Assembly: GCA_964468375.1 (NCBI GenBank)
Contig: CAYXUW010000072.1
Coordinates: 1 to 12,118 of the forward strand
Length of the DNA stretch: 12,118 nt
Direction of reading: 5' to 3'
Source of the DNA: CAYXUW01 sp964468375
Lineage (GTDB): Bacteria > Planctomycetota > Phycisphaerae > Sedimentisphaerales > Anaerobacaceae
How positions within the stretch are numbered: the stretch's first letter is position 1; every line of letters starts with the position of its first letter. The notes under the pieces are model-generated. The model saw only the letters and a list, made by a program, of their open reading frames with translations, searched no databases and was not told the DNA's origin. A program made the position numbers and the translations under genes. This document shows positions 1-7,505 of this stretch, in pieces.

Positions 1-2664
1 GCAAGGGTGGAAGCTGCCCGCACGAACCATTTCCGCAATCGCCAGGACGCAATCTTCAAGAACTTCACCGGCACAATGAATGATAAAAGCGTTATGTGCC
101 GAACGGCGACTGAAATTCGATATAAAGGTATCATCGGTGATAAATTTTTCTATCTGTTCCCGCAGAAGTTTTAGAAGCTCCTTGTCTGTGATAGTCGCGA
201 AATCTTTTTTCAGCGAATTAAGCTGTTTCAATAAACAATCCAGAATGTGATGATAAAATTTACCTAAATCCAACGGCTCGAATTTAAACTCCTCTCGCTC
301 CTTTAATTCGAGTATATACCGGGCAAAATACTGATATGGGCAAGCTGAGAAAGTGCTCAATTTTGTAGAGGAGCTTTCGAGCTGGTTACCAAAAAGTTTT
401 TTTACTATATTCGTGCCCAACCGTGCACTATTGTCGTAATTTATCGCCGACTGAACATCCGAGCCCAATTCAGCAAGCTCATCATCAGAGGTAATATCAT
501 CTAACAAACCATCCAGCTGTTCTCTCCCCTCCGTCTCGAAAACATCTTTACCCAAACGGGTACAGAGCAAATCGGCAAGCTCGCTGCGATTGTGGACTTG
601 CTCGATGTGATTTTTGTGCTCCGCAATTGGCTGCTCGCTGAGGTTTTCAAAAAGTGATTCGAGATTGTCTATAAACTGCGAGCGCACCGTTGTGCCGCCG
701 CTTTCATCGGTGGAGGGATAAGTAACATACAGAAGCTCTTTCGGTCGGGTAAATGCAATATAAGCGAGGTACTGGCGTTCGGCCAGTTTCTGGCCGGTCG
801 CTGCGGCCAGCTCGAATTCCACTTCTTCGGCGGCCTTGCGGTCTTCGTCGGTCAATATGCTATCGAAAGCCATGGGGACAGGGAATACCTTTTGAGTAGC
901 CCCTATGAGAAAAACCGCTTTCAAATCCGGGTGGCGGCTGCGCTCGATAGAACCGACAAGCACCTGGTCTAAAGCAGGCGGAATAAAGGCCAGTGTCATC
1001 TGTGAAAATGCGGAATTGATAACGGCGTAATAATTTTCGGCTAACTCCTGCCGGCCGGTAAAGACTTCGGTGAGCTCGTCGAATATATCCAACAGGGCTT
1101 TAAAGAACTGCTGATTTTCCTCTTCAAGCCAACCGCCAATGACCTTAACCACGCCAAGGGCGTTTAGAAAATCAAATATAATCCGCACAAACTCATCGGC
1201 ATCCATCGTCTTTGCCGGGTTTTCAGGTGGGCAAAGTTTGTCGCGAAGCTCAAGCAAAGGCGAGATGACTTTCAGGCGGACACGGTTTATATGCTCTTCG
1301 TCGAATTGCTCGTTCTCCCCGCCGGCAAATTGCCAAGCGTGCTTACTTGTCCAGTCGTTTGCGGTTATTCCGAATGCAAGACAATAGTTTTCCAGCAAAT
1401 CGACGTTGCTGCGCTCTATGGGAACCAAATCGGTTTTAAGAAAGCTGAATATGTCGCTGTGAGAAAAACCTTCGAGCACAACCTGCAGGGCTGAACAGAT
1501 AAGGCCAATTGCGGGGTGCTGATTCAGTTTTTTGGGTCTGTCGATAAAAAACGGTATCTCGTAATCGTCGAAACAGGCCCTTATGTAGTGCTCGTAAAGC
1601 TCGATATCCGAGGCAATGACGGCGATGTCCCGGTATCGATAATCTTTTTGTTTGAGCAGGCGGAGTATTTCACCGGCGACAAACTGGACCTCGGCACGGA
1701 TATTCGGCGCGGACATAATCCGGACGCTGTCACCCGCCGGCATCTTAGAAGATTTAAGCTTGAAAACATTACTTTCGATGTGGGCAAGCTCCGGGCCGGC
1801 AGAAAACCTTACCGCGTCCTTTAAGATTATCGGTTCGGCCAGTCTCAAGTTATTTTTTTTGATTATCTTTACAAGGTCGGTGTATGTATGTTCAGTCGGG
1901 CTGAACATACTCGCTGCTTCGAGCTTAGCGGTATCGGGATTTGCCAAATCAATACCTGAAGGGTCGAGACACAGTGCAATTTGAACATCGGCCGCTGATT
2001 TAAGCAGCTCCGTCAAAATCGCTATCTCGGATGCCGTGAAACCGGCAAATCCATCGACCCATAGTTTTGCGCCTTTAGTGAAAATCGATGCAGCTACCTC
2101 CCGGCAACTGCGTTTTAACTGGACATCAGGATTGAGAAAACCGCCTTCGATAAAATTCGAGTATTCCTGTAAAATCAGTCGGATATCGGCAAATTTCAGC
2201 GCTGTTAAGCTGCTGCTTTCATCTTTTTGCAACCGGTCGAGCAACCGCTCGATGTCTTCGGGCGTTTTCGCATACTGGTGCAGTTCGTCTATTGTTTGGG
2301 CAATTTGCCGGCCCAGGCCGGGGAATCCCGCGGACGAGCTGAAAACCTTTAATTTGCTCTTATTATCGCGTAAAATCCGCTGGATTATCATTTGCCGGCC
2401 GATGCGGCTCACGGCGGGTTTGGCAGTATTTTTGCCGGATAATAAAAACTGGAGGCGCGCAAACGAAAGCACATGCAATTTGTTATACCCCCCTACCCGG
2501 TTATCACTTAGAATCGCACGCTCTGCCTGATATGTCGCCTGTTCGGGGACCAGCAAAATCAGCGGCCAGCTGTCTTCCGTGTCCAAGAGAGCATCGACTA
2601 TTGTGTTTATGCAATAGCTCGTCTTACCCGTGCCGCTTCTGCCGAGAATAAACTGAACCGCCAT
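1..2664 (-). CDS. addB: ATP-dependent helicase/nuclease subunit B (AddB), 3' end outside window
   Basis: AddB pairs with AddA to resect double-strand breaks for recombination and to recognise Chi-like sites. The frame is open for 888 codons from ATG 2664 to the window edge; the family is about 1150 residues, so roughly a quarter is missing. A Walker A motif GRSGTGKT lies at residues 8-15, followed by LVPEQATYQAERA (38-50), LSFARL (67-72) and a WVDGF segment near 200. The AddB-typical VGSIERSRHPDLKAVFLIG lies near 566-590 and ERQYLAYIAFTR near 628. CPYQYFARY begins at Cys775 and matches the first of the four cysteines that hold the 4Fe-4S cluster of the C-terminal nuclease domain; the other three and the nuclease motif lie off the window. 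No earlier in-frame start is usable: an ATG 27 bases upstream meets a stop after six codons. The SD is weak. addA is expected downstream, to the left, but is not visible. Confidence 0.95.
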   Translation of the reverse strand, partial: MAVQFILGRSGTGKTSYCINTIVDALLDTEDSWPLILLVPEQATYQAERAILSDNRVGGYNKLHVLSFARLQFLLSGKNTAKPAVSRIGRQMIIQRILRDNKSKLKVFSSSAGFPGLGRQIAQTIDELHQYAKTPEDIERLLDRLQKDESSSLTALKFADIRLILQEYSNFIEGGFLNPDVQLKRSCREVAASIFTKGAKLWVDGFAGFTASEIAILTELLKSAADVQIALCLDPSGIDLANPDTAKLEAASMFSPTEHTYTDLVKIIKKNNLRLAEPIILKDAVRFSAGPELAHIESNVFKLKSSKMPAGDSVRIMSAPNIRAEVQFVAGEILRLLKQKDYRYRDIAVIASDIELYEHYIRACFDDYEIPFFIDRPKKLNQHPAIGLICSALQVVLEGFSHSDIFSFLKTDLVPIERSNVDLLENYCLAFGITANDWTSKHAWQFAGGENEQFDEEHINRVRLKVISPLLELRDKLCPPENPAKTMDADEFVRIIFDFLNALGVVKVIGGWLEEENQQFFKALLDIFDELTEVFTGRQELAENYYAVINSAFSQMTLAFIPPALDQVLVGSIERSRHPDLKAVFLIGATQKVFPVPMAFDSILTDEDRKAAEEVEFELAAATGQKLAERQYLAYIAFTRPKELLYVTYPSTDESGGTTVRSQFIDNLESLFENLSEQPIAEHKNHIEQVHNRSELADLLCTRLGKDVFETEGREQLDGLLDDITSDDELAELGSDVQSAINYDNSARLGTNIVKKLFGNQLESSSTKLSTFSACPYQYFARYILELKEREEFKFEPLDLGKFYHHILDCLLKQLNSLKKDFATITDKELLKLLREQIEKFITDDTFISNFSRRSAHNAFIIHCAGEVLEDCVLAIAEMVRAGSFHPC

Positions 2665-2795
2665 TTGAATTATCCCGGATTGAAAATCATTCTTTGTCCC
2701 ATTTTTACCACAAGCGGCTGCTGTTTTCAATTGCGGAAATCACGGCGGTATCATTTATCGTTGCTTTTTTCGGAAAATACTGATTTACTATTGAT
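2665..2795. other. Divergent intergenic region between addB and flavoprotein gene
   Basis: These 131 bases separate the start codons of two divergent genes and should hold both promoters. A candidate for addB is visible on the minus strand. On the plus strand TACTAT (2786-2791) lies 19 bases after TTGCTT (2761-2766) and ends only 4 bases before the ATG. That spacing is poor, and such a promoter would give an almost leaderless transcript, so it is not called. No strong SD precedes the ATG at 2796. No hairpin or repeat stands out. Confidence 0.5.
2702..2730 (-). promoter_or_regulatory. Possible sigma70-type promoter for addB
   Basis: On the minus strand TTGAAA (2725-2730) is followed after 17 bases by TAAAAA (2702-2707), about 38 bases upstream of the addB ATG. 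The -35 box matches 5 of 6 consensus bases and the -10 box only 4 of 6. This is a visual match only. Confidence 0.35.
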
Positions 2796-3419
2796 ATGGC
2801 TCTGAAAGTAATTGGAATCTCGACAAGTCCACGATTTGGCGGCAACAGCGATTTGCTACTGAGGCAGGCACTGGCGGGGGCTGAGTCGGCCGGCGCCGAA
2901 ACTGAATATATCCGCCTAGCAGATTTTAAAATCGCACCGTGTATAGAATGCAACCGCTGCTACAAAACCGGCGTCTGTGCGGTGAAAGATGACTATCAAA
3001 CTATTTCGGCCAAAATGTTAGAGGCCGACCGGCTGATTTTTGCGACGCCGATATTTTTTATGGCCGTCTGTGCACAGGCAAAAGCCCTTATCGACCGCTG
3101 CCAATGCCTCTGGGCGCATAAATATGTTCTGAAGAAACCGCTTATCAAAACCGCCAGCTGGGACAGACGGGCTATGGTTATCGCCATAGGCGGCTCGAAA
3201 AGCAAAAAGATGTTTGAGAGCATTCGCCTGACGATGAAATACTTTTTCGATGTTCTTGACATAAACTACACCTCTAACCTGTTTGTGAACAAGGTAGAGG
3301 AAGCCGGCCAGATTAAAGAACATCCCAGTGCAATGGAGGAGGCGTTTCGCCTCGGTAAGGAATTGGCCGCCGCCGATACCGCCCCGCCGGAAAAGCCCAC
3401 CGACGTCGAATTGACCTAA
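2796..3419 (+). CDS. Flavodoxin-like iron-sulfur flavoprotein / NADPH-dependent FMN reductase family protein
   Basis: This 207-residue cytoplasmic protein has the fold signature of the NADPH-dependent FMN reductase/Isf family. An N-terminal beta strand leads into the FMN phosphate loop STSPRFGGNS (residues 9-18). A compact cysteine cluster C49-X2-C52-X2-C55-X5-C61 follows, the spacing that binds a 4Fe-4S cluster in Methanosarcina iron-sulfur flavoprotein. The segment FATPIFFMAVCAQAKALIDR (82-101) matches the flavin-contacting loop and helix of the family. Isf-type proteins pass electrons between ferredoxin, FMN and acceptors such as O2 or peroxide; the real partner here is not deducible. Extra cysteines (C92, C102, C104) lie near the flavin site. 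The last 20 residues are proline- and charge-rich and probably disordered. The next gene starts 7 bases after the stop, so the two are probably cotranscribed. Confidence 0.9.
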   Translation: MALKVIGISTSPRFGGNSDLLLRQALAGAESAGAETEYIRLADFKIAPCIECNRCYKTGVCAVKDDYQTISAKMLEADRLIFATPIFFMAVCAQAKALIDRCQCLWAHKYVLKKPLIKTASWDRRAMVIAIGGSKSKKMFESIRLTMKYFFDVLDINYTSNLFVNKVEEAGQIKEHPSAMEEAFRLGKELAAADTAPPEKPTDVELT

Positions 3420-3426
3420 AATACGG

Positions 3427-3699
3427 ATGAGTAAAGAGTATTCAGATTATCAACGGAAGGTTATTTCGAGATATTATGGTAATCTCGACACGATAGCGCT
3501 GGCCAGACTGCAGGAATTAGTTAGCCAGCTTTACCTTGCCGAAAGCCCGGCCAAGCAAGCCCAGCTCTGGAAAAGGGTGCACAAAGCGATGCTGAAGCTT
3601 AAGGTAAAACCGGCGATAATCGAATATATTATGAATAAAAAGGATGTTGTCATCCTTGCGAAGAACCTCGAGGACTGGCTCGACGCCTCTAAGAAATAA
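3427..3699 (+). CDS. Small conserved-looking helical protein of unknown function
   Basis: This 90-residue protein starts 7 bases after the flavoprotein stop on the same strand and probably shares its mRNA. It has no signal peptide, membrane segment, cysteine or known catalytic motif. The composition and heptad-like spacing suggest an all-alpha protein: a tyrosine-rich N-terminus (Y5, Y8, Y16, Y17), a long helix near 21-38, another near 42-58, and a C-terminal half ending in LAKNLEDWLD (77-86). Lysine is abundant. I recall similar small uncharacterised proteins in planctomycete genomes but cannot confirm it. It could be a nucleic-acid-binding or adaptor protein, but nothing shows this. Its clean frame, tight spacing to an upstream gene and stop just before the convergent GH30 gene support it being real. 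The ribosome site is weak. Confidence 0.75.
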   Translation: MSKEYSDYQRKVISRYYGNLDTIALARLQELVSQLYLAESPAKQAQLWKRVHKAMLKLKVKPAIIEYIMNKKDVVILAKNLEDWLDASKK

Positions 3700-3722
3700 C
3701 TCGCTTATACGTACCCCTAAAA

Positions 3723-5552
3723 TCAACCGGCAGATAAAACCAATGTCGTTATAGAACTGGCGGGCAGTTTTAATTTCTCACCCGGTTTATATTTGCCGAT
3801 GTATTCACATTTTTCCAACTCGCTGGAGCGATAAACCTTGCCTCTGGAAGCAGAGAAGCCATTTAAAGAAAGTTTAAGGGTAATATCGGTTTCCGGTGCG
3901 GTGTTGATAATGACGGCAGTCAGTTTTTTGTTATCCGGGCTGATATATGCTGAAATTCTCAAGCCGTCGCTATCTGTCGAGGCGTCCACGCGCTGCCAGT
4001 CGGAGCCGGTGAAAGCTGAGAACTGCTTGAAGGCATAGTAAGCGGGCCTGATGACATAGGATTCAGGACTATCGATACTCACCAAGCCGCTGTTGGGGTC
4101 CCAGAACAAATCCCAGTAAAGATAACCAGCTACGTTTTCCACTGTAAGGGAGTTGTGCATTAGAACCGCCGTGTTCATTGCTCCCGTCCAGGTTTCTGGT
4201 TCGTGCTCAAATTCTGTCTGGAAAATGGGCTTGCCGCCGTATTGTGCAGCAAGTTCTTTTAAGCTGGTCATTTTAGGAATATATCTGTCGGGATTTTCGC
4301 CGCAGCCGCTGCAATTGTATAGGTGGTGTGCATAACCATAAACAAGGGAGTTGTCTAAATTGTTAATATAATTTTCAATGCCGGGGAAACCCATCGTTTC
4401 CGGGTCGAGCATCTTCGGCATAGAAGAACTCATTTCGGTATGGAGCTTGTGCCAAACCGCCTCAAGAGCGGCATCATAGCCGGCGCGGTTTGCATCTTCG
4501 GTCGGGCCAAATATGCATGAATCATAGGGGGCTTCCCAATCCGGCTCATTCTGCATAGTTATATAGTCGGCTTTGATTCCGGCTTTCAAATATGCCTTCA
4601 AACTGTCCGCCCACCATTGGGCAAAATCACCGTAAACATACTTGCCGTCGACTTTCGCGAGTGTTCCGCCGATTACACTGCCGCTGCTTTTCAACCGGGC
4701 AGGCGGCGTCCACGACGAAATCATAATCTTCATATCTTTTCCAAGTGCGGCCCGGCCGCTTTGGGCTATTTCCACCACATTATCGAAGTCGATTTGGTTG
4801 ATATCATAAGTGTTTCGTATGCGGAAGATGTCGAGGTCAAGCTCTTTGAAGAGAAGGTTATAGAGCTCGTTTTTCTTTTTATGTTCAACAAATTCTGCCG
4901 TGCGAAAAGCACCGGAAGCACCGAGGCCTTCTATTTTTTGATGCCGTATATTCGCATCAATCTCGCCTTTTGCTTTGGGTTTTATGACTGCAAATTTATC
5001 GCCGACCGGCGCAGGACCAAATACAACCACGTCATCGACGTAAAAATTAACGCCCGGCGGCGGACCGTCGAAATAAACATCCAGAACCGACAAGCCACCG
5101 GTAACATTCAATGTAAATTCGCCTGAAAGCTGAACCCAATCGCCGTCCGTGGCAGTTACAGTGTCTACATTATGATAATCGGTGCCGCCGTCGTCCTGCT
5201 GCTCGACAGACAGCAATACCTGAGCACTCGGAGCATTATCAAGTCTTACCCAGCCGGATATCTGGTAAGTCTGCCCATCGGTCATTGTGTCATACACAGA
5301 TTGCCTTATCCCCTGCCAGCCCGCTTCTCTGCCCAATGCCTTAGCGCTGCCGGAACCGCTATGCACTATTGACGTAATCGGCTCAATTTGGCAGCTGCGG
5401 CCGCCCCAGCCGTCTGTTCCGTTTTCAAAACCGGGATTGATAAGAATGTTGGTGTTTTTATCAATCTCAGCTGTGCTGTAACTTGTCCCGCAGCCGGCGG
5501 CTACCAATAACAAAAAAGACAATGTAAAATTACAAAGACCTTTGAAAGACAT
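3723..5552 (-). CDS. CBM4/9-like module plus GH30 glycoside hydrolase, lipoprotein (second tandem copy)
   Basis: A 609-residue exported glycosidase, probably an endo-xylanase-type GH30. ATG 5552 is chosen because AAGGAG (5560-5565, minus strand) sits 7 bases upstream and the start gives a hydrophobic signal ending in VAAGC, with Cys21 as the likely lipidated residue. An earlier in-frame ATG at 5663 would add 37 hydrophilic residues overlapping the upstream gene. Residues about 34-180 form a beta-sandwich of the CBM4/9/22 type (NPGFENGTDGW at the start, VNFYVDDVVVFGP at the end). Residues about 196-510 are the GH30 barrel: IEGLGASG (208-214), MISSWTPPARLK (277-288), acid/base Glu336 in MQNEPDW, and likely nucleophile Glu447 in FQTEF. 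The rest (to 609) is the GH30 beta-sandwich that flanks the barrel. Between the catalytic residues, HHLYNCSGC carries a cysteine pair (C414, C417). The stop lies 23 bases from the convergent plus-strand gene. Confidence 0.92.
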   Translation of the reverse strand: MSFKGLCNFTLSFLLLVAAGCGTSYSTAEIDKNTNILINPGFENGTDGWGGRSCQIEPITSIVHSGSGSAKALGREAGWQGIRQSVYDTMTDGQTYQISGWVRLDNAPSAQVLLSVEQQDDGGTDYHNVDTVTATDGDWVQLSGEFTLNVTGGLSVLDVYFDGPPPGVNFYVDDVVVFGPAPVGDKFAVIKPKAKGEIDANIRHQKIEGLGASGAFRTAEFVEHKKKNELYNLLFKELDLDIFRIRNTYDINQIDFDNVVEIAQSGRAALGKDMKIMISSWTPPARLKSSGSVIGGTLAKVDGKYVYGDFAQWWADSLKAYLKAGIKADYITMQNEPDWEAPYDSCIFGPTEDANRAGYDAALEAVWHKLHTEMSSSMPKMLDPETMGFPGIENYINNLDNSLVYGYAHHLYNCSGCGENPDRYIPKMTSLKELAAQYGGKPIFQTEFEHEPETWTGAMNTAVLMHNSLTVENVAGYLYWDLFWDPNSGLVSIDSPESYVIRPAYYAFKQFSAFTGSDWQRVDASTDSDGLRISAYISPDNKKLTAVIINTAPETDITLKLSLNGFSASRGKVYRSSELEKCEYIGKYKPGEKLKLPASSITTLVLSAG

Positions 5553-5559
5553 CTTATTG

Positions 5560-5565
5560 CTCCTT
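5560..5565 (-). promoter_or_regulatory. Ribosome binding site that fixes the start of the second GH30 gene
   Basis: AAGGAG on the minus strand lies 7 bases before ATG 5552, within the 23-base gap between the two GH30 genes. The same gap shows no promoter, so the second copy is probably translated from the mRNA of the first. Confidence 0.8.
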
Positions 5566-5575
5566 AATCCAAAGA

Positions 5576-7375
5576 CTATTTTCCGGAAAGCACCAGAGTC
5601 GTTATGGAATTCGCAGGCAATTTCAGCGGTTCGCCTGTCTTGTAAGCACCTACATTGACGCATTTTTCTGATTCGCTGGAGCGGTAGATTTTACCATCTG
5701 CGGCAGAAAAGCCCTTTACAGAAAAAGTAAATGTAATATCGGTGTCGGCGGCGGTATTTATCATTACCGCGGTCAGCTTTTGATTGTCCGGGCTTATATA
5801 TGCCGATACCCTCAGGCCGGGATTGTCAGCTGCCGCTTCCACACGCTGCCAGCCGGAGTGTATAAAAGCTGAGTATTGCTTAAAAGCATAATAGACCGGC
5901 TTGATAACGTAGATGCTCGGATTATCTATGCTCACCATTCCGCTGGTTGAGCCCCAGAATAAATCCCAATACAGATATGCAGCGGTGCTTTCTGCGGTCA
6001 TAGAATTATGTATCAGGACAGCCGTGTTCATAGCACCTTCCCAGGTATCCGGCTCGTGCTGAAATTCCGTCTGAAACAGCGGTTTATTGCCGTATTCGGA
6101 TTTGAGCTTTTCCATTTCGGGGATGTACCTGTCGGGAGCTTCGGCACAACCGCTGCAACCGTAGAGATGATGCGCGTAACCATAAACGTGAGACAAATTG
6201 TCCAAGTTGTCTATATAACCTCCCGCCATATTTATGCTATACGTTTCGGGAGCGAGCATTTTGGGCATAGCCGAGCCCATTTCAGTATTAAGCTTTTGCC
6301 AGACCGCTTCAAAGGCGGCGTCATAGCCAGCGAGGTTCGCATCCTCAGCAGGGGCGAATCTGCACGAATCCCACCTTGCTTCGAAGTCGGGCTCATTCTG
6401 GATATTTATATAGTCGGCTTTTACCCCCGCCCTGGTGTAAGCGGCCAAGCTGTCAGCCCACCACTGTGCAAACCCGTCATAGGGGTATTTGCCGTCGGTT
6501 TTGGCAAGTGTTCCGCCGACTGTAACTCCATAAGCTTTCAACCTGGCGGGCGGCGACCACGATGAAATCATAATCTTCAGGTCCTGTCCGACAACTTCCT
6601 TGGCACCTTTGACAATTTCCACTGTTTCTTTGAAAGACTTCGGTTCCATATCGTGATTATTTCTTATGCGGAAGATATCAAGCCCCAGCTCTTTGAAGAG
6701 AAGATCATATAATTCAGTTTTTTTCTGATGGTTTACAAATTCCATCGTATAATGGGCACCGGAGGCACCGAAGCCCTCGATTTTCTGATGGCGCTTACCT
6801 GCGTCAATCTCACCTGCGGCATTCGGTTCGATGGGAATAACCTCGGCGGCAACGAACTCGGGGCCGTAAACGTTCGCATCGTCAACGTAGAAATTAACGC
6901 CCGGCTTAGGACCTTCGAAGTACACATCAAGCACCGACAACGTATCGGTTACATTAAGCGTGAATTCGCCTGAAAGCAGGACCCATTGGGAGTCCGGCAC
7001 AGTAGCAGTGGCCACGTTATGATAGTTGGTGCCGCTGCCGTCCTGCTGCTCGACGGATAAAGAAACGGTATCGCTCGGCGCGTTATCAAGCCTTACCCAG
7101 CCGGATATTCTGTAAGTTTGGCCATCGGCCATTTTTTCGAAAACAGACTGCTTTACCCCCTGCCAACCAGCATCTCTGTCCGATGCTTTCACGCTGCCCG
7201 AGCCGCTGTGGACTACCGACGTAACAGGCTCAATCAGGCAATTTCGGCCGGCCCAGCCGTTTGTCCCATTCTCGAACCCGGGATTAACAAGAATATTTGT
7301 GTCACCGCAACAAGCAGACGCTAATGACAAAAATACAACCAAAAACAGCGTTCTGCCCAGACCTTTCAAAGACAT
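5576..7375 (-). CDS. CBM4/9-like module plus GH30 glycoside hydrolase, lipoprotein (first tandem copy)
   Basis: A 599-residue paralogue of the next gene, with the same order of parts. The start at 7375 follows a strong AAGGAGG (7382-7388, minus strand) at 6 bases. The signal peptide ends at LASAC, so Cys22 is the likely lipidated residue. The carbohydrate-binding-like module covers about 27-172 (NPGFENGTNGW to VNFYVDDANVYGP). The GH30 barrel runs about 188-500: IEGFGASG (199-206), MISSWSPPARLK (269-280), acid/base Glu328 in IQNEPDF, and likely nucleophile Glu437 in FQTEF. The C-terminal GH30 beta-sandwich follows. The cysteine pair C407/C410 in HHLYGCSGC is conserved with the paralogue. Known GH30 enzymes cleave xylan, glucosylceramide or beta-1,6-glucan; the general motifs resemble bacterial GH30_8 xylanases such as XynC. 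In the loop where XynC has the glucuronate-binding IRRSYG, this protein has DLFWGSTSG, so the exact substrate is open. Confidence 0.93.
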   Translation of the reverse strand: MSLKGLGRTLFLVVFLSLASACCGDTNILVNPGFENGTNGWAGRNCLIEPVTSVVHSGSGSVKASDRDAGWQGVKQSVFEKMADGQTYRISGWVRLDNAPSDTVSLSVEQQDGSGTNYHNVATATVPDSQWVLLSGEFTLNVTDTLSVLDVYFEGPKPGVNFYVDDANVYGPEFVAAEVIPIEPNAAGEIDAGKRHQKIEGFGASGAHYTMEFVNHQKKTELYDLLFKELGLDIFRIRNNHDMEPKSFKETVEIVKGAKEVVGQDLKIMISSWSPPARLKAYGVTVGGTLAKTDGKYPYDGFAQWWADSLAAYTRAGVKADYINIQNEPDFEARWDSCRFAPAEDANLAGYDAAFEAVWQKLNTEMGSAMPKMLAPETYSINMAGGYIDNLDNLSHVYGYAHHLYGCSGCAEAPDRYIPEMEKLKSEYGNKPLFQTEFQHEPDTWEGAMNTAVLIHNSMTAESTAAYLYWDLFWGSTSGMVSIDNPSIYVIKPVYYAFKQYSAFIHSGWQRVEAAADNPGLRVSAYISPDNQKLTAVMINTAADTDITFTFSVKGFSAADGKIYRSSESEKCVNVGAYKTGEPLKLPANSITTLVLSGK

Positions 7376-7381
7376 ATTAGT

Positions 7382-7388
7382 CCTCCTT
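7382..7388 (-). promoter_or_regulatory. Strong ribosome binding site of the first GH30 gene
   Basis: AAGGAGG on the minus strand, 6 bases before ATG 7375. It is a full anti-SD match, the strongest in the window. Confidence 0.85.
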
Positions 7389-7421
7389 TTGATTCATACT
7401 CATAATTCATTTGAGGGCAAT

Positions 7422-7450
7422 ATGATAACACATCAGCCGACACTCTGCAA
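7422..7450 (-). promoter_or_regulatory. Probable sigma70-type promoter of the GH30 pair
   Basis: On the minus strand TTGCAG (7445-7450) is followed after exactly 17 bases by TATCAT (7422-7427). Transcription would start near 7415, leaving a leader of about 40 bases before ATG 7375. The promoter lies wholly in the gap after hisF, so the GH30 pair can be expressed independently of histidine synthesis. No clear operator palindrome is visible, nor is a hisF terminator. Confidence 0.55.
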
Positions 7451-7505
7451 TATTATCCTGTATTTGCCGGCGCAAGGATATCAAATTGGTTTGGGGACTT
7501 CTAAG

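Noticed and set aside
2036..2530. Plus-strand open frame of 164 codons
   Set aside because: It is antisense to addB, has low-complexity serine/arginine composition and no recognisable motif or ribosome site.
4617..5126. Plus-strand frames opposite the GH30 genes (also 6008-6565)
   Set aside because: They mirror each other only because the GH30 genes are duplicated. Their protein sequences show no domain, and the sense genes are clear.
5553..5663. N-terminal extension of the second GH30 gene to ATG 5663
   Set aside because: The extra 37 residues are hydrophilic, overlap the end of the upstream gene and would bury the lipoprotein signal. AAGGAG precedes ATG 5552 at good spacing.
7460..7485. 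Palindrome TTGCGCCGGCAA (minus strand) after hisF as a terminator
   Set aside because: The stem is only four pairs and no T-run follows. It is not enough to call a rho-independent terminator.
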